Counted from the first letter of the stretch, positions 51,009 through 60,307 are shown. The stretch is DNA of 64,000 bases from AG-339-G14 sp902553315 (GCA_902553315.1 CACDKN010000001.1:186001-250000); one strand, 5' to 3'. The notes: a model not told the origin generated them from the letters alone. Translations and numbers: made by a program.

Positions 51009-52101
51009 TGTTAAGGAAAGTTTTGATACTTTTAACATATCTTTCGTCAGGAAACAGAAAGCCGTCATGCCCTTGAGAACTTTTAATTTCAGCATAGCTA
51101 ACTGACTTTTTTGAAGCAATTAGTGCATTAACAATTTCTTTTGATCTTTCAGGAGCAAATCTCCAATCAGAAGAAAATGACAAGACTAAAAAATCTGTAT
51201 TTGTTTTTTCTAAAGTTTTATTTAAGTCGTTTCCATAATCTCTGGATGGATCAAAATAATCTAATGCTTTCGTCATCAATAAATAAGTATGCGCGTTAAA
51301 TTTCTCTGAAAACGTATCGGCTTGATATCTCAAATAGCTTTCAACTTCAAACTCAACGTCAAACCCGTAATCATAATTTTCCTTTTTTAAATCTCTTCCA
51401 AATTTTTCTTTCATCATTTCCTCTGAGAGATAGGTTATGTGACCAAGCATTCTAGCTAGTCCCAGTCCTCTTTTCGGATGGAAATTACCTTTGTCAAAAT
51501 TTGGGTCGGTAACTATGGCTTGCCTCGCCACTTCATTGAAAGCAATATTTTGAGCACTTAATTTGGGTGCAGCAGCTATTACGACACTTTTCTTTATGTA
51601 CTCGTCATAATCAATGGTCCACTGCAGAGCTTGCATTCCTCCTAAACTTCCCCCGGCAACCGCATGCCAAAAATCTAATCCGAGATATTCACGGAGTAAG
51701 TTTTGACTTTTAACCCAGTCTTTTACAGTTATCAACGGAAAGTCTTTTCCGTAAGCCTCTCCAGTTTCTGGATTGATAAATCCAGGGCCGGATGAGCCAT
51801 GACATCCACCAAGGTTATTGAGAGACACAACAAAATACTTATTAGTATCGAAGGCCTTGTCAGGACCGATTAACTCATTCCACCAGCCGGCTTTATCTTG
51901 ATCCTCCTTGGAATATCCAGCGGCGTGGTGATTTCCACTCAGAGCGTGGCAGATAAGAATTGCATTGGATTTGTTTTCATTTAAAGATCCATAGGTTTCA
52001 TAAATAATCTTAAACTCTTTCAAAAGCTTTCCAGATTCAAGATGAAAGTCTTCTTTGTAATCAAAGAAGTTTGGTTCAATAATTCCTAAGTTTTCTGACA
52101 T
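51001..52101 (-). CDS. metX: Homoserine O-acyltransferase MetX
   Basis: A 366-residue alpha/beta-hydrolase-fold acyltransferase. LICHALSGNHHAAG (about residues 49-62), the nucleophile in AGGSLGGMQALQW (about 139-151), an Asp in SSDWRFAP and a His in QGHDGFLF make the triad. LNNLGGCHGSSGP is a family signature. It activates homoserine with acetyl- or succinyl-CoA for methionine synthesis; pairing with MetW fits the succinyl-type enzymes described in several proteobacteria. Confidence 0.95.
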   Translation of the reverse strand: MSENLGIIEPNFFDYKEDFHLESGKLLKEFKIIYETYGSLNENKSNAILICHALSGNHHAAGYSKEDQDKAGWWNELIGPDKAFDTNKYFVVSLNNLGGCHGSSGPGFINPETGEAYGKDFPLITVKDWVKSQNLLREYLGLDFWHAVAGGSLGGMQALQWTIDYDEYIKKSVVIAAAPKLSAQNIAFNEVARQAIVTDPNFDKGNFHPKRGLGLARMLGHITYLSEEMMKEKFGRDLKKENYDYGFDVEFEVESYLRYQADTFSEKFNAHTYLLMTKALDYFDPSRDYGNDLNKTLEKTNTDFLVLSFSSDWRFAPERSKEIVNALIASKKSVSYAEIKSSQGHDGFLFPDERYVKSIKTFLNNE

Positions 52102-52103
52102 CT

Positions 52104-52658
52104 TTAAAATAAACCAGGTAGTTCTAGGTAAAATCTTAAGTTATGAATCACTCTGTCAATTTGAATTAAAATGAAAAAGACTATTATTGGAGAAAAATCA
52201 ATTCCTCCAAAGGCTGTTAATCTTTGAAATGGTCTCAATAGAGGCTGAGTAATTCCATGGCATATAAATAGCAAGGCATTGTTACTTGTTGGCGCTACCC
52301 AGCTTCCAATTATAGAGATGAACAAGGAATATCTTAGTATTAGAGATATCGTAAGAAGAACGCTTAGACAAGCCCAAGTTATTGACTCAATCGAATCCGT
52401 TCCTAAAGATTGACTCTCAACATAAAGATAAAAAGATAGACCTTTAAAAAAAATAGACAACACAAGACTGGACAAATCTATATTAAAAATTACTGGCAGA
52501 ATTAGTCTCAAGGGCCTAGATATCGGCTCTAAAATTGAAAACGAGTACTTCACAATTGGGTTTAAAAAACTCAATTCAAAAAATCTAAAAAGTAAATAAA
52601 TTAAAAATAATATTGATAATAAATTTGATACAACCGAAGAAACGAATAATGGATCCAT
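52104..52658 (-). CDS. yggT: YggT family membrane protein
   Basis: A 184-residue protein with two YGGT repeats, each two hydrophobic helices with an intervening P-I-x-x-P-x-R-x-I/L-P motif: LEPISRPLRLILPV near residue 43-56 and HGITQPLLRPFQRL near 130-143. The function is debated (osmotic tolerance, membrane biogenesis). Its start shares a base with the proC stop (TAATG), and metX starts 2 bp after its stop. Confidence 0.92.
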   Translation of the reverse strand: MDPLFVSSVVSNLLSILFLIYLLFRFFELSFLNPIVKYSFSILEPISRPLRLILPVIFNIDLSSLVLSIFFKGLSFYLYVESQSLGTDSIESITWACLSVLLTISLILRYSLFISIIGSWVAPTSNNALLFICHGITQPLLRPFQRLTAFGGIDFSPIIVFFILIQIDRVIHNLRFYLELPGLF

Positions 52659-53434
52659 TAGCTTTCTCCTAGTTTTTTAGATTTATTTATAGCTTCTTCA
52701 ATCGCAAATTTTAAAATATTTTCGATTCCAGACGATTCTATTTTATTTAAAGCAGCTTCAGTTACTCCTCCTTTTGAAGCAACCATAGATTTAATATCAT
52801 TGAATGATGGACTTTCATCTGATTTATGCATTTCAAAAGTCCCTCCTAAAAGATCTCCTATCCACGGTTCAGGATTATCAAATCCATTAGATTTAGCTAT
52901 TTCAGAAAGTAGGTTTGCTAAGTAACTTATGTAGGCTGGACCAGCTCCAAAAATTGAAGTGAATGCATCAAATTTTGATTCTTCAATCTCAAGGCATCTA
53001 CCTAATTTATTAAGAATGCCTAAAGCTTCATTTTTATCAATCTCACAATTTGAACAAATTGCAATTGGGCTGATTCCTTTACTTACCCCCAGAGTAGGCA
53101 TGGCTCTAATAATATTTTTTGAACTCTGTAGTTGAGAATTTAGTTTTTCAAGAGATATTCCAGCAATGAATGAGATGATCAATTTTGTCCCGATTAAGTT
53201 TTTAATTTTAGATAAAATTTCTTCTGTCTTATTCGGCTTAATTGTAAGGAAAATAACATCTGAAATCTCACACAATTCACCTAAAGGGACATAAGTGACT
53301 CCTAATTTTACGACTTCTTTGGCTTCGATCGGGTCAAAAGCATAAATTTTATAGGAATCTTTTAAACCATGAATGGTGTGACGAGCTAAGTTCCCCGCCC
53401 CAATAAATCCTATATTTTTATTATTCTCTTTCAC
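52658..53434 (-). CDS. proC: Pyrroline-5-carboxylate reductase
   Basis: A protein of about 258 residues. IGFIGAGNLARHTIHGL is the NAD(P) loop, VIFLTIKPN follows, IRAMPTLGVSKGISPI and GAGPAYISYLANLL are ProC signatures, and MVASKGGVTEAAL closes the active site. It makes proline. The start is uncertain: ATG 53452, TTG 53437 or GTG 53434. I prefer the GTG because it limits overlap with yggS and puts the Rossmann loop at the usual distance. Confidence 0.94.
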   Translation of the reverse strand: MKENNKNIGFIGAGNLARHTIHGLKDSYKIYAFDPIEAKEVVKLGVTYVPLGELCEISDVIFLTIKPNKTEEILSKIKNLIGTKLIISFIAGISLEKLNSQLQSSKNIIRAMPTLGVSKGISPIAICSNCEIDKNEALGILNKLGRCLEIEESKFDAFTSIFGAGPAYISYLANLLSEIAKSNGFDNPEPWIGDLLGGTFEMHKSDESPSFNDIKSMVASKGGVTEAALNKIESSGIENILKFAIEEAINKSKKLGES

Positions 53435-54086
53435 CAAAAATACCCGTTCCAATTCTAACCATTGACGAACCAGCCTCTACAGCAATTTTAAAATCGTGCG
53501 TCATTCCCATAGATAATTCACATTGTTTTTCACTGGGCTCACAAATTTCTTTTGCTAATTTCCAAGCCTCCTCATAAATAAATTTTAATTCACCATCATC
53601 GGCATTGACACTAGGCATAATCATTATCCCATTAAAATCAAGATTGCTTAGTTTCTGAACTTCTTGTTTAAAAGAAACTACTTCTTCTTTTTTAATTCCA
53701 CCCTTATTCACGTCGTTGTCTAAATTTACTTGTATTAGAATTTTTAATTTTTTCCCAACTGGAACATACTTATTTAGCTTTACAGCTATTTTAAGCCGAT
53801 CTAGGGTGTGGACCCACGCAAAATTTTCTGCGATGTCTTTACACTTATTAGACTGGATTTTCCCTATAAAGTGCCAAATTATTTTTTTATTCTTTAAATT
53901 CTTAATTTTTTCTAAAGATTCTTGCAAGTAGTTCTCACCGAAATTTTCTATTCCCAATTTATTTGCTTTTATAATTTCAGAACAAGGCTTTTTTTTACTT
54001 ACAGCAATGACTTGGACTTTTTGAGATTTATTCTCTTTCGAAATTTCATCTATTGAGTCAAAAATTTTTGTAATTTTTTCCTTCAT
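53421..54086 (-). CDS. yggS: YggS family PLP homeostasis protein
   Basis: A 221-residue PLP-binding TIM-barrel protein. The lysine in VIAVSKKKP (about residues 26-34) carries PLP, IENFGENYLQE and WHFIGKIQSNKCKDI are conserved, and SMGMTHDFKIAVEAGSSMVRIGTGIFG near the C-terminus binds the phosphate. It controls free PLP and amino-acid balance. It is followed by proC, a linkage found across gammaproteobacteria. Confidence 0.95.
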   Translation of the reverse strand: MKEKITKIFDSIDEISKENKSQKVQVIAVSKKKPCSEIIKANKLGIENFGENYLQESLEKIKNLKNKKIIWHFIGKIQSNKCKDIAENFAWVHTLDRLKIAVKLNKYVPVGKKLKILIQVNLDNDVNKGGIKKEEVVSFKQEVQKLSNLDFNGIMIMPSVNADDGELKFIYEEAWKLAKEICEPSEKQCELSMGMTHDFKIAVEAGSSMVRIGTGIFGERE

Positions 54087-54092
54087 CTTAAA

Positions 54093-55802
54093 TTACATTT
54101 CCTCAGGAGCATTAATTGCAAGAATATTTAAGCCGTCAGTAATTATTCTTTTGATTGATAAAACAATTGTGAATTTTGCATCTCTTAAGTTTTTTTCTTC
54201 TTCAATAAACTTGTTTGCATTGTAATAAGAATGAAATTTAGAAGCTAAATCACGCAAATAAAAACACAGAGGATGAATTTCTAAATCAATTTGACATTGC
54301 TCAAGAGTGTCCTGAAATAATTCTATTTCATTTATTAAACTTAATTCTTGTTCTCCAGTTATCAAATTTAAGTTTTCAAGACCGTTTTTGGAATCTATAA
54401 CAAAATCTCTTTTCTCAACTTCTTTTAAAAGGCTGCAAATTCTGGCGTGCGCGTACTGTATGTAATAAACGGGATTATTCTTATCTTTCTTTAATGCTAA
54501 TTCGACATCAAATTCTAAAGCTTGATCACTTTTTCTTGCCAAAAAGAAAAACCTTGATGCGTCTATTCCAACCTCTTCTATTAATTCATTAAGAGACACA
54601 AAATCACCTTTTCTTGTAGACATGCTTACAGTTTTCCCAGATCGATTGAGTGAAACGAATTGTATAATAATTGTTTCAAGCAAATCTCCTTTCAAACCCA
54701 AAGCATCTAAGGCTCCTTTAATTCTGGGGATATAACCATGATGATCTGCACCCCAAATATTTACTAAGCGATCAAATTTTCTATCAAATTTAAATTTGTG
54801 GTAAGCAACATCAGAAGCAAAGTAGGTCGGATCTTTGTTATCTCTTATCAAAACCCTATCTTTTTCGTCTCCTCTTTCCTTTGATTTAAACCAAAGCGCA
54901 TCATTAGATACATATGTTGAATTATTTTTTTCTAAGGTATGAATAACCTCATCGAACATACTCTTTCCTTTTGATTTCTCATAAAGTTTTTTTTCACTTA
55001 TCCAATTCTCATGAAACACTCTAAACTTTGAGAGAACTCTTTTAATGTCATCTATTTGAAGAGAGAGAATAAAAACAGTTAGCTCGTCGAAATCTGGAAA
55101 TTCTTCTTTTACTTGCTTGAGTATTTCTGGAATCACGTCAGAACTTAGTACTGAAGAATCTCCCTTAACAACGTATTTGTCGCCAAAGGTTTTTTTAACC
55201 GACTGCGCGGAATGAATTATATATTCGCCTTGGTAGCAGTCTTCTGGAAATTTTATTTGTTGGTCAAAAAGTTCTTGATAACGCAAAAATACACTTAGCG
55301 CTAAAATGTCTGTTTGTAGCCCTCTATCGTTAACGTAATATTCTTCTTCAACTTCGTTTCCTGAGTGTCTTAAAAGGTTGGCCAGGGCTGAACCAAAAGC
55401 TGCTCCTCGCCCATGGCCAACATGTATCGGCCCGGTTGGGTTACTAGAGACGTATTCAATTAAATATTTTTTTGGCGACTCGGTTCTACAAAAGAAAAAA
55501 TTTTCATTTAAAGCATTATTAAGAATGGAAGCCTGAGCTTCTTCTGCTAAAAAAAAATTTATAAAGCCTGGATCTGCAACTTCTACTTTTTTTAACCACT
55601 TCTTTTCGGGAAGTCTTTTAATAATTTTTTCTGCAATCACTTTAGGTTGTTCTTTTAATTCTTTACCAAGCACCAAAGCGATATTTGAGCTCCAATTTCC
55701 ATGTGTTTTTAATTTAGTTCTTGAGACTTCAAAAGCTTCAATCTCTATAGAAAATAATTTCTTCGTCGTACTTGCTAAAATACCTCTTATTTCGGACTTC
55801 AT
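54093..55802 (-). CDS. argS: Arginyl-tRNA synthetase
   Basis: A 569-residue class I synthetase. The N-terminal Add-1 domain leads to EYVSSNPTGPIHVGHGRGAAFG with HVGH as the HIGH motif (about residues 120-142). KTVSMSTRKGDFVSL replaces KMSKS as usual in ArgS, and DASRFFFLARKSDQALEFDVELA plus a DALR anticodon domain follow. It overlaps efp by 4 bp. Complete for the family (about 560-590 residues). Confidence 0.97.
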   Translation of the reverse strand: MKSEIRGILASTTKKLFSIEIEAFEVSRTKLKTHGNWSSNIALVLGKELKEQPKVIAEKIIKRLPEKKWLKKVEVADPGFINFFLAEEAQASILNNALNENFFFCRTESPKKYLIEYVSSNPTGPIHVGHGRGAAFGSALANLLRHSGNEVEEEYYVNDRGLQTDILALSVFLRYQELFDQQIKFPEDCYQGEYIIHSAQSVKKTFGDKYVVKGDSSVLSSDVIPEILKQVKEEFPDFDELTVFILSLQIDDIKRVLSKFRVFHENWISEKKLYEKSKGKSMFDEVIHTLEKNNSTYVSNDALWFKSKERGDEKDRVLIRDNKDPTYFASDVAYHKFKFDRKFDRLVNIWGADHHGYIPRIKGALDALGLKGDLLETIIIQFVSLNRSGKTVSMSTRKGDFVSLNELIEEVGIDASRFFFLARKSDQALEFDVELALKKDKNNPVYYIQYAHARICSLLKEVEKRDFVIDSKNGLENLNLITGEQELSLINEIELFQDTLEQCQIDLEIHPLCFYLRDLASKFHSYYNANKFIEEEKNLRDAKFTIVLSIKRIITDGLNILAINAPEEM

Positions 55803-56368
55803 TTATTCACTCTATTTTGATATTCGCAATTACGGGTGTCCACTTTGACAATATCTCCTTGTTCAATAAAAAGAGGAACTTTAATTTCTATTCCATTTAT
55901 TAAAACTGCGTCTTTTAAAGTATTTGTAGAGGTATCTCCTTTGAATCCCGGCTCAGTAGCTGATATTTCAATCTCTACAAAATTTTTAATTTCTACACTC
56001 ACTATTTTTTCATTCCACATTGATATTTCATATTCTTCCCCTTCGGTCATCCAATTTACTTTTTCTTCAATTAAGTTTTTTTCTACATTTGTTTGTTCAA
56101 AAGTCTCAGAGTTCATAAATACCAGCTGATCTTCTTGCGAATACAGAAATTGCATTTTTGAAATTTCAATATCCGCTTTTTCAACTGTCTCTCCAGTCTT
56201 AAATGTTTTATCTAATACTTGAGAGGTTGAGAGATTTTTATATTTTACTCGCATTACCGCCTGCCCTTTGCCAGGTTTATGGAATTGATGATCAATAATT
56301 TCGCAGAGGTTATCATCAATAATTATCTTCATGCCTGTTCTAAATTCATTAGTTTGGACTATAGTCAT
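55799..56368 (-). CDS. efp: Translation elongation factor P
   Basis: A 189-residue three-domain EF-P. The modified loop reads HKPGKGQA with Lys34 between glycines, the site of beta-lysylation in gammaproteobacteria. GETVEKADIE and TEPGFKGDTSTN are conserved, and the C-terminal VDTRNCEYQNRV matches VDTRTGEYxxR. It relieves ribosome stalling at polyproline. It is the first gene of the leftward block to rdgB and is divergent from the TonB operon. Confidence 0.96.
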   Translation of the reverse strand: MTIVQTNEFRTGMKIIIDDNLCEIIDHQFHKPGKGQAVMRVKYKNLSTSQVLDKTFKTGETVEKADIEISKMQFLYSQEDQLVFMNSETFEQTNVEKNLIEEKVNWMTEGEEYEISMWNEKIVSVEIKNFVEIEISATEPGFKGDTSTNTLKDAVLINGIEIKVPLFIEQGDIVKVDTRNCEYQNRVNK

Positions 56369-56472
56369 TTTTTTGGATTTTCGGATTGATAAGGGTTAAA
56401 ATCTGCTCTCTTATTTTTTAAGTACATTAAATTGTTGCAAGATAATTTTATTTTACTTAAAGTGAGAACTTT

Positions 56473-56517
56473 AAGGGGTTATTTAAGTAATTATTTTATT
56501 GGATCCCCTTTTTTTTT
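56473..56517 (+). terminator. Terminator-like hairpin in the leader of the TonB operon, candidate attenuator
   Basis: AAGGGG (56473-56478) can pair with CCCCTT (56505-56510), followed by an unbroken T-run to 56517. The loop is about 26 nt and AT-rich. It points rightward and lies 21 bases before the first gene's ATG. No gene ends just upstream on this strand, so it would act on the operon's own leader transcript. Confidence 0.4.
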
Positions 56518-56538
56518 GTAAAAAAAATGAGGACTAAT

Positions 56539-57303
56539 ATGTCATTTTTAATAATAAATAGATCTCTGCTCACAATTTTTTTGCTAGTTTCATTTAATCT
56601 TCTTTCTCAAGTAGATCCTGTGTTGCAAGAAAATAAAGTTAGAGCTGATAATGCAGCAATTTCCCAAGAAAAAATCGATTCCTCTCAAGTCAAAATAGAT
56701 CAAGATGCTTCAGAATATAAAGGCGTTACAAAGCAAATTGAGGGGTTAAAGGTTTACAACGCTCAAAAGAAAAAACAGATTAAAAGACAGATTGCTAGGA
56801 TGGAAGAAATTGAAGAAACAATGAAATATGCAGCTGTCCTGCAAAGGCAAATTCCTCCTTTATCAAGGAGAATGCATGAAGGGCTAAGCAAATTTGTTGA
56901 ACTGGATCTTCCTTTCAGAACAGGTGAAAGGGCAGAAAGGCTAAAATTTATTCAAGATGCCTTAGATAATCCAACGGTTTCTCCTGCTGAAAAACTCAGA
57001 CAAGTTTTGGAAGGTTTTACTGTTGAAGCTGAGTATGGTCGAAAAATAGACACTTATAAAGACACGGTCATTATTGATGACCAAGAAAGAGAAGTTAACA
57101 TTTTAAGAGTTGGCAGAATGGTGTTGGCTTACCAAACTACTGATCTAGACGAGACAGGAATTTGGAACAAGGAGACTAAAGGTTGGGAAAGTCTACCCGG
57201 AAGGTATCAAAGACCTGTTAGAGATGGAATTTCTATGGCTAAAAAACTTAAGACAGTTGGAATGCTTGAGTTGCCAGTACCAGCAGCTGAGGTAATTCAA
57301 TGA
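56539..57303 (+). CDS. DUF3450 family protein of the TonB2-type operon
   Basis: A protein of about 254 residues with a signal peptide and a long coiled coil (about residues 30-100, rich in Q, K and E). The C-terminal globular part includes VNILRVGRMVLAYQTTDLDETGIW and WESLPGRYQRPVRDGI, the DUF3450 signature. It is a periplasmic partner always found with TtpC-type energisers. The ATG at 56539 follows GAGGA by five bases and is preferred over ATG 56527. Confidence 0.88.
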   Translation: MSFLIINRSLLTIFLLVSFNLLSQVDPVLQENKVRADNAAISQEKIDSSQVKIDQDASEYKGVTKQIEGLKVYNAQKKKQIKRQIARMEEIEETMKYAAVLQRQIPPLSRRMHEGLSKFVELDLPFRTGERAERLKFIQDALDNPTVSPAEKLRQVLEGFTVEAEYGRKIDTYKDTVIIDDQEREVNILRVGRMVLAYQTTDLDETGIWNKETKGWESLPGRYQRPVRDGISMAKKLKTVGMLELPVPAAEVIQ

Positions 57304-58694
57304 AAACATTAGTTAAATTATCTTTATTTTTATCTCTTTTATTTTCGGGATTTATATCTTCTCAAGAAAACGAAGATAAACCTGAAAACATAGCATTAGA
57401 TCTAGATCAACTTTTAGAATTAGTTAAGCAAGGAAGATTTGCTGAGGCTGAGGAAGCGGCTGAGAGAGAAGAGAGATTTATTAAAGAAAAGAATAGACAG
57501 GCAACGCTTTTAGCAAACGCTAAAGCTGAAAGATCTCGTTTAGAAGCAGAAGCGTCTCGTTTAGAGACTACCTTTGAAGCTAATGACGCTAAGCTCGTTT
57601 TGTTAGAAGATCAATTAAAGACTAGATTGGGTTCGCTTTATGAGACATTTGGGCACCTTCAAGGTGTTGCGTCTGATACGCAAGCAACTTTTGAAACCTC
57701 TCTTACCTCAGGCCAATTTGGTCAGGATAGAGAAATATTCTTAGAAGATCTTGCTAAAAAGATGGGAGAAGGAGTAAGCGTTGCTACTATAGAAGAATTG
57801 GAAAGGCTATGGTACGAACTTTCAAGAGAGCTGGTCGCGTCAGGCAGTGTAGAAAAATTTTCTGCCACGGTAATAGACAATAACGGTGATGCTTCAACAG
57901 AAGAAGTTGTCAGGATAGGGAATTTTAACGTCGTATCTGAGGGAGAGTATCTTACTTATCTTCAAGGCAGAGGAGCATATGAAACCTTACCAAAACAACC
58001 AAGCAGATTCTTAGATGGATCCTATGATATCTTTGATGAAGATTCCGGATTTGTCCAATTTGCATTGGATCCAACTGGTCCTCAAGGCGGAGCATTGTTA
58101 GTGAATTTAATATCATTACCGTCTTTTTTTGAACAAATCCAATACGGAAGAATCACTGGTTACACTATAATTCTTCTTTTCTTACTTGCTACAGGAGTTT
58201 TTGCTTGGAGATTCTATTCCTTGTTCACAATAAATAATGCGATTAAAAAAGAAGTTAGTGGTGAAAAATCTTCTGATAATCCACTTTCAAGGATTTTTAC
58301 TGTTGCAAATGAAAACAAAACTGACACAGAAACTCTCGAATTAAAATTAGCAGAACAAATTCTTGTAGAAAGACAGTCCATTGATCAGTACATTTGGGTT
58401 GTGAGATTAATTTCTGTCATTTCTCCTCTTCTAGGGTTGTTTGGAACAATAATTGGAATGATTAATACTTTCCAAGCTATAACTTTGTTTGGCACAGGCG
58501 ATCCAAAAACTATGGCGGGAGGAATATCTGAAGCTTTAGTTACAACTATGTTAGGGCTTATGAGTGCAATTCCAACTACATTTATGGCGGCAGCTTTAAG
58601 TAATTACTCCAAAGGCATACTTTCAGTTCTTGAGGAGCAAAGTACAGGAATGGTTGCAGCTCGAGCGGAAGAAACTCAACAAGTAACAAGTTAA
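57300..58694 (+). CDS. TtpC-like MotA/TolQ/ExbB proton-channel protein with periplasmic coiled coil
   Basis: A 464-residue protein. Signal peptide (about residues 1-20), coiled coil (about 48-115), a periplasmic domain with GNFNVVSEGEYLTYL, a membrane helix near 283-303 and a C-terminal ExbB/TolQ domain with LGLFGTIIGMINTFQAITLFGTGDPKTMAGGISEALVTTMLGL near 380-422. This matches TtpC, required for TonB2 function in Vibrio. It overlaps the DUF3450 gene by 4 bp. Confidence 0.9.
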   Translation: MKTLVKLSLFLSLLFSGFISSQENEDKPENIALDLDQLLELVKQGRFAEAEEAAEREERFIKEKNRQATLLANAKAERSRLEAEASRLETTFEANDAKLVLLEDQLKTRLGSLYETFGHLQGVASDTQATFETSLTSGQFGQDREIFLEDLAKKMGEGVSVATIEELERLWYELSRELVASGSVEKFSATVIDNNGDASTEEVVRIGNFNVVSEGEYLTYLQGRGAYETLPKQPSRFLDGSYDIFDEDSGFVQFALDPTGPQGGALLVNLISLPSFFEQIQYGRITGYTIILLFLLATGVFAWRFYSLFTINNAIKKEVSGEKSSDNPLSRIFTVANENKTDTETLELKLAEQILVERQSIDQYIWVVRLISVISPLLGLFGTIIGMINTFQAITLFGTGDPKTMAGGISEALVTTMLGLMSAIPTTFMAAALSNYSKGILSVLEEQSTGMVAARAEETQQVTS

Positions 58695-58698
58695 AGTT

Positions 58699-59223
58699 AT
58701 GGCTTGGTTTTATAACCTTCAATCAATACTTTTTGAATTCCTGGAGAAGGGGGGTGGAGTAGTCTTACTGATCGCTTTCTTGATACTAGTTATGTGGTTT
58801 TTTATTTTTGAGAGAATTTGGTATTTTCAATTTATTCATCCCACAGTTGAAAGAGACACCATTCAAGAATGGTCAGAGGTAAAAACTCACAAATCTTGGG
58901 AAGGCCATGTGATAAGAGTCATGCTTATTTCAAAGGCCGAACAACAAATTAAAACTAATATTGAATTTATTAGAGTTTGCGTCGCCTTAGCGCCTTTATT
59001 TGGTTTGCTTGGTACAATTATTGGTATGATCGAAGTTTTTCACATTTTAGCTGTGACTGGCGGCGGAGATGCCAAAGCGATGGCAGGCGGCGTTGCAAGA
59101 TCAACAATTCCTGCGATGTCAGGTTTAATGGCAGCTATTCCAGCAAGCATTGCAGCAAGATGGCTTGACAATAACGTTCGAAAAAAAACAGATTTGTTAT
59201 CTGAACGCTTAACATACGAATAA
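58699..59223 (+). CDS. exbB: ExbB-like proton channel subunit
   Basis: A 174-residue protein with three membrane helices. APLFGLLGTIIGMIEVFHILAVTGGGDAKAMAGGVARSTIPAMSGL (about residues 95-140) is the ExbB/TolQ channel signature. It lacks the cytoplasmic loop of canonical ExbB and resembles ExbB2 of the Vibrio TonB2 system. It is third in the operon, 4 bp after the TtpC-like gene. Confidence 0.93.
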   Translation: MAWFYNLQSILFEFLEKGGGVVLLIAFLILVMWFFIFERIWYFQFIHPTVERDTIQEWSEVKTHKSWEGHVIRVMLISKAEQQIKTNIEFIRVCVALAPLFGLLGTIIGMIEVFHILAVTGGGDAKAMAGGVARSTIPAMSGLMAAIPASIAARWLDNNVRKKTDLLSERLTYE

Positions 59224-59230
59224 AAAAATT

Positions 59231-59641
59231 ATGAGAAGATCACTTATTAACCAAGCAGTAGAAGACACAGAAGAGCCAAATATTACGCCAATGCTCGATG
59301 TGGTTTTTATTTTATTAATCTTTTTTATTGTTACAGCTAATTTTATTAAAGAACCGGGATTAGAAATAAATCGACCAGATTCAGAGACATCAGAGATTAC
59401 TGAAAATGCAGCTATTTTAATTGCTATAGGAGCCGCAGGTGAAATTTATATGGATGGTAGAAGAATTGACGTGAGGCAGGTTAAAGCTAATGTAATCAGA
59501 TTGATTGCTGAAAACCCTCAAGGATCGGTAGTCATTCAAGCAGATGTAAAATCAACAGCCGAAAAAATAGTAGCGGTTATGGATGAAGTTAGAGAAGCTG
59601 GAGTTGTTGATATTTCGATTGCGTCAGAACCTAATTTTTAA
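59231..59641 (+). CDS. exbD: ExbD-like biopolymer transport protein
   Basis: A 136-residue protein. NITPMLDVVFILLIFFIVT (about residues 17-35) is the single membrane helix with the essential proton-carrying Asp23, and GLEINRP follows. The periplasmic domain ends VMDEVREAGVVDISIAS, as in ExbD/TolR. It is directly followed by tonB with no gap. Confidence 0.94.
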   Translation: MRRSLINQAVEDTEEPNITPMLDVVFILLIFFIVTANFIKEPGLEINRPDSETSEITENAAILIAIGAAGEIYMDGRRIDVRQVKANVIRLIAENPQGSVVIQADVKSTAEKIVAVMDEVREAGVVDISIASEPNF

Positions 59642-60307
59642 ATGATTGAAAAATTTTTAAATACTGATTTAGACAACGTTTACCAAAAATATGGGCTTGC
59701 TGCCGCTGCTGGTACAACGATATCAATCGCCTCCTTGATGTTAATGGCAGTTCTAATTGCAACTGGAGACGTTTCATTAGATGACGTAAAAACTCGAAAA
59801 ATTGTAGACATTGTAATGCCTCCAAAAGATTTAGAACTAATCGATAATTTTGAAAGACCCGATGAGGCTGAACCTGAGCCTGATCAACTACCTCCAGACG
59901 TTGATATCGAGACAGTTGATGACTTTGATGACGCTATGAATTTGAATTTTAATTTTAAGGCCAAAAGACAAGGAGTATTTGCGGATGGCTCTTATGTTCC
60001 GATATTCCAAGTTCCGCCGCAATATCCTAGAAGAGCTGCAGAAAGAGGAATAGAGGGATGCGTGCTTCTTGAATATACAGTTACTCCTTTAGGAGCTGTT
60101 TCCGAGCCAGTAGTTATTCAAGCTAATCCTCCTGGAATTTTTGATAGAGCTGCAACAAGAGCTGCGTTAAGATATAAATATAAACCACTTATTAGAGACG
60201 GTGTTGCCGTAGCTGTAGAGGGGGTGAGACAAAGAATAACTTTTATTTTAGAAGGTGAAGGAAAAGGGCCGGGCTATGTTCCACAAAACTGTTTGGAGAT
60301 GATTTGA
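59642..60307 (+). CDS. tonB: TonB-family energy transducer with acidic linker
   Basis: A 221-residue protein with one membrane helix (about residues 20-41) and a C-terminal TonB domain: QYPRRAAERGIEGCVLLEYTVTPLG (about 127-151) and ALRYKYKPLIRDG (about 174-186). The linker (about 58-105) is acidic with only scattered prolines and lacks the Pro-Lys/Pro-Glu repeats of TonB1. This short form matches TonB2-type transducers, which need TtpC. It couples the proton-motive force to outer-membrane receptors. Confidence 0.92.
   Translation: MIEKFLNTDLDNVYQKYGLAAAAGTTISIASLMLMAVLIATGDVSLDDVKTRKIVDIVMPPKDLELIDNFERPDEAEPEPDQLPPDVDIETVDDFDDAMNLNFNFKAKRQGVFADGSYVPIFQVPPQYPRRAAERGIEGCVLLEYTVTPLGAVSEPVVIQANPPGIFDRAATRAALRYKYKPLIRDGVAVAVEGVRQRITFILEGEGKGPGYVPQNCLEMI

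Noticed and set aside
52102..52103. SAM riboswitch upstream of metX
   Set aside because: metX starts 2 bp after yggT and is inside a leftward operon, so there is no leader for one.
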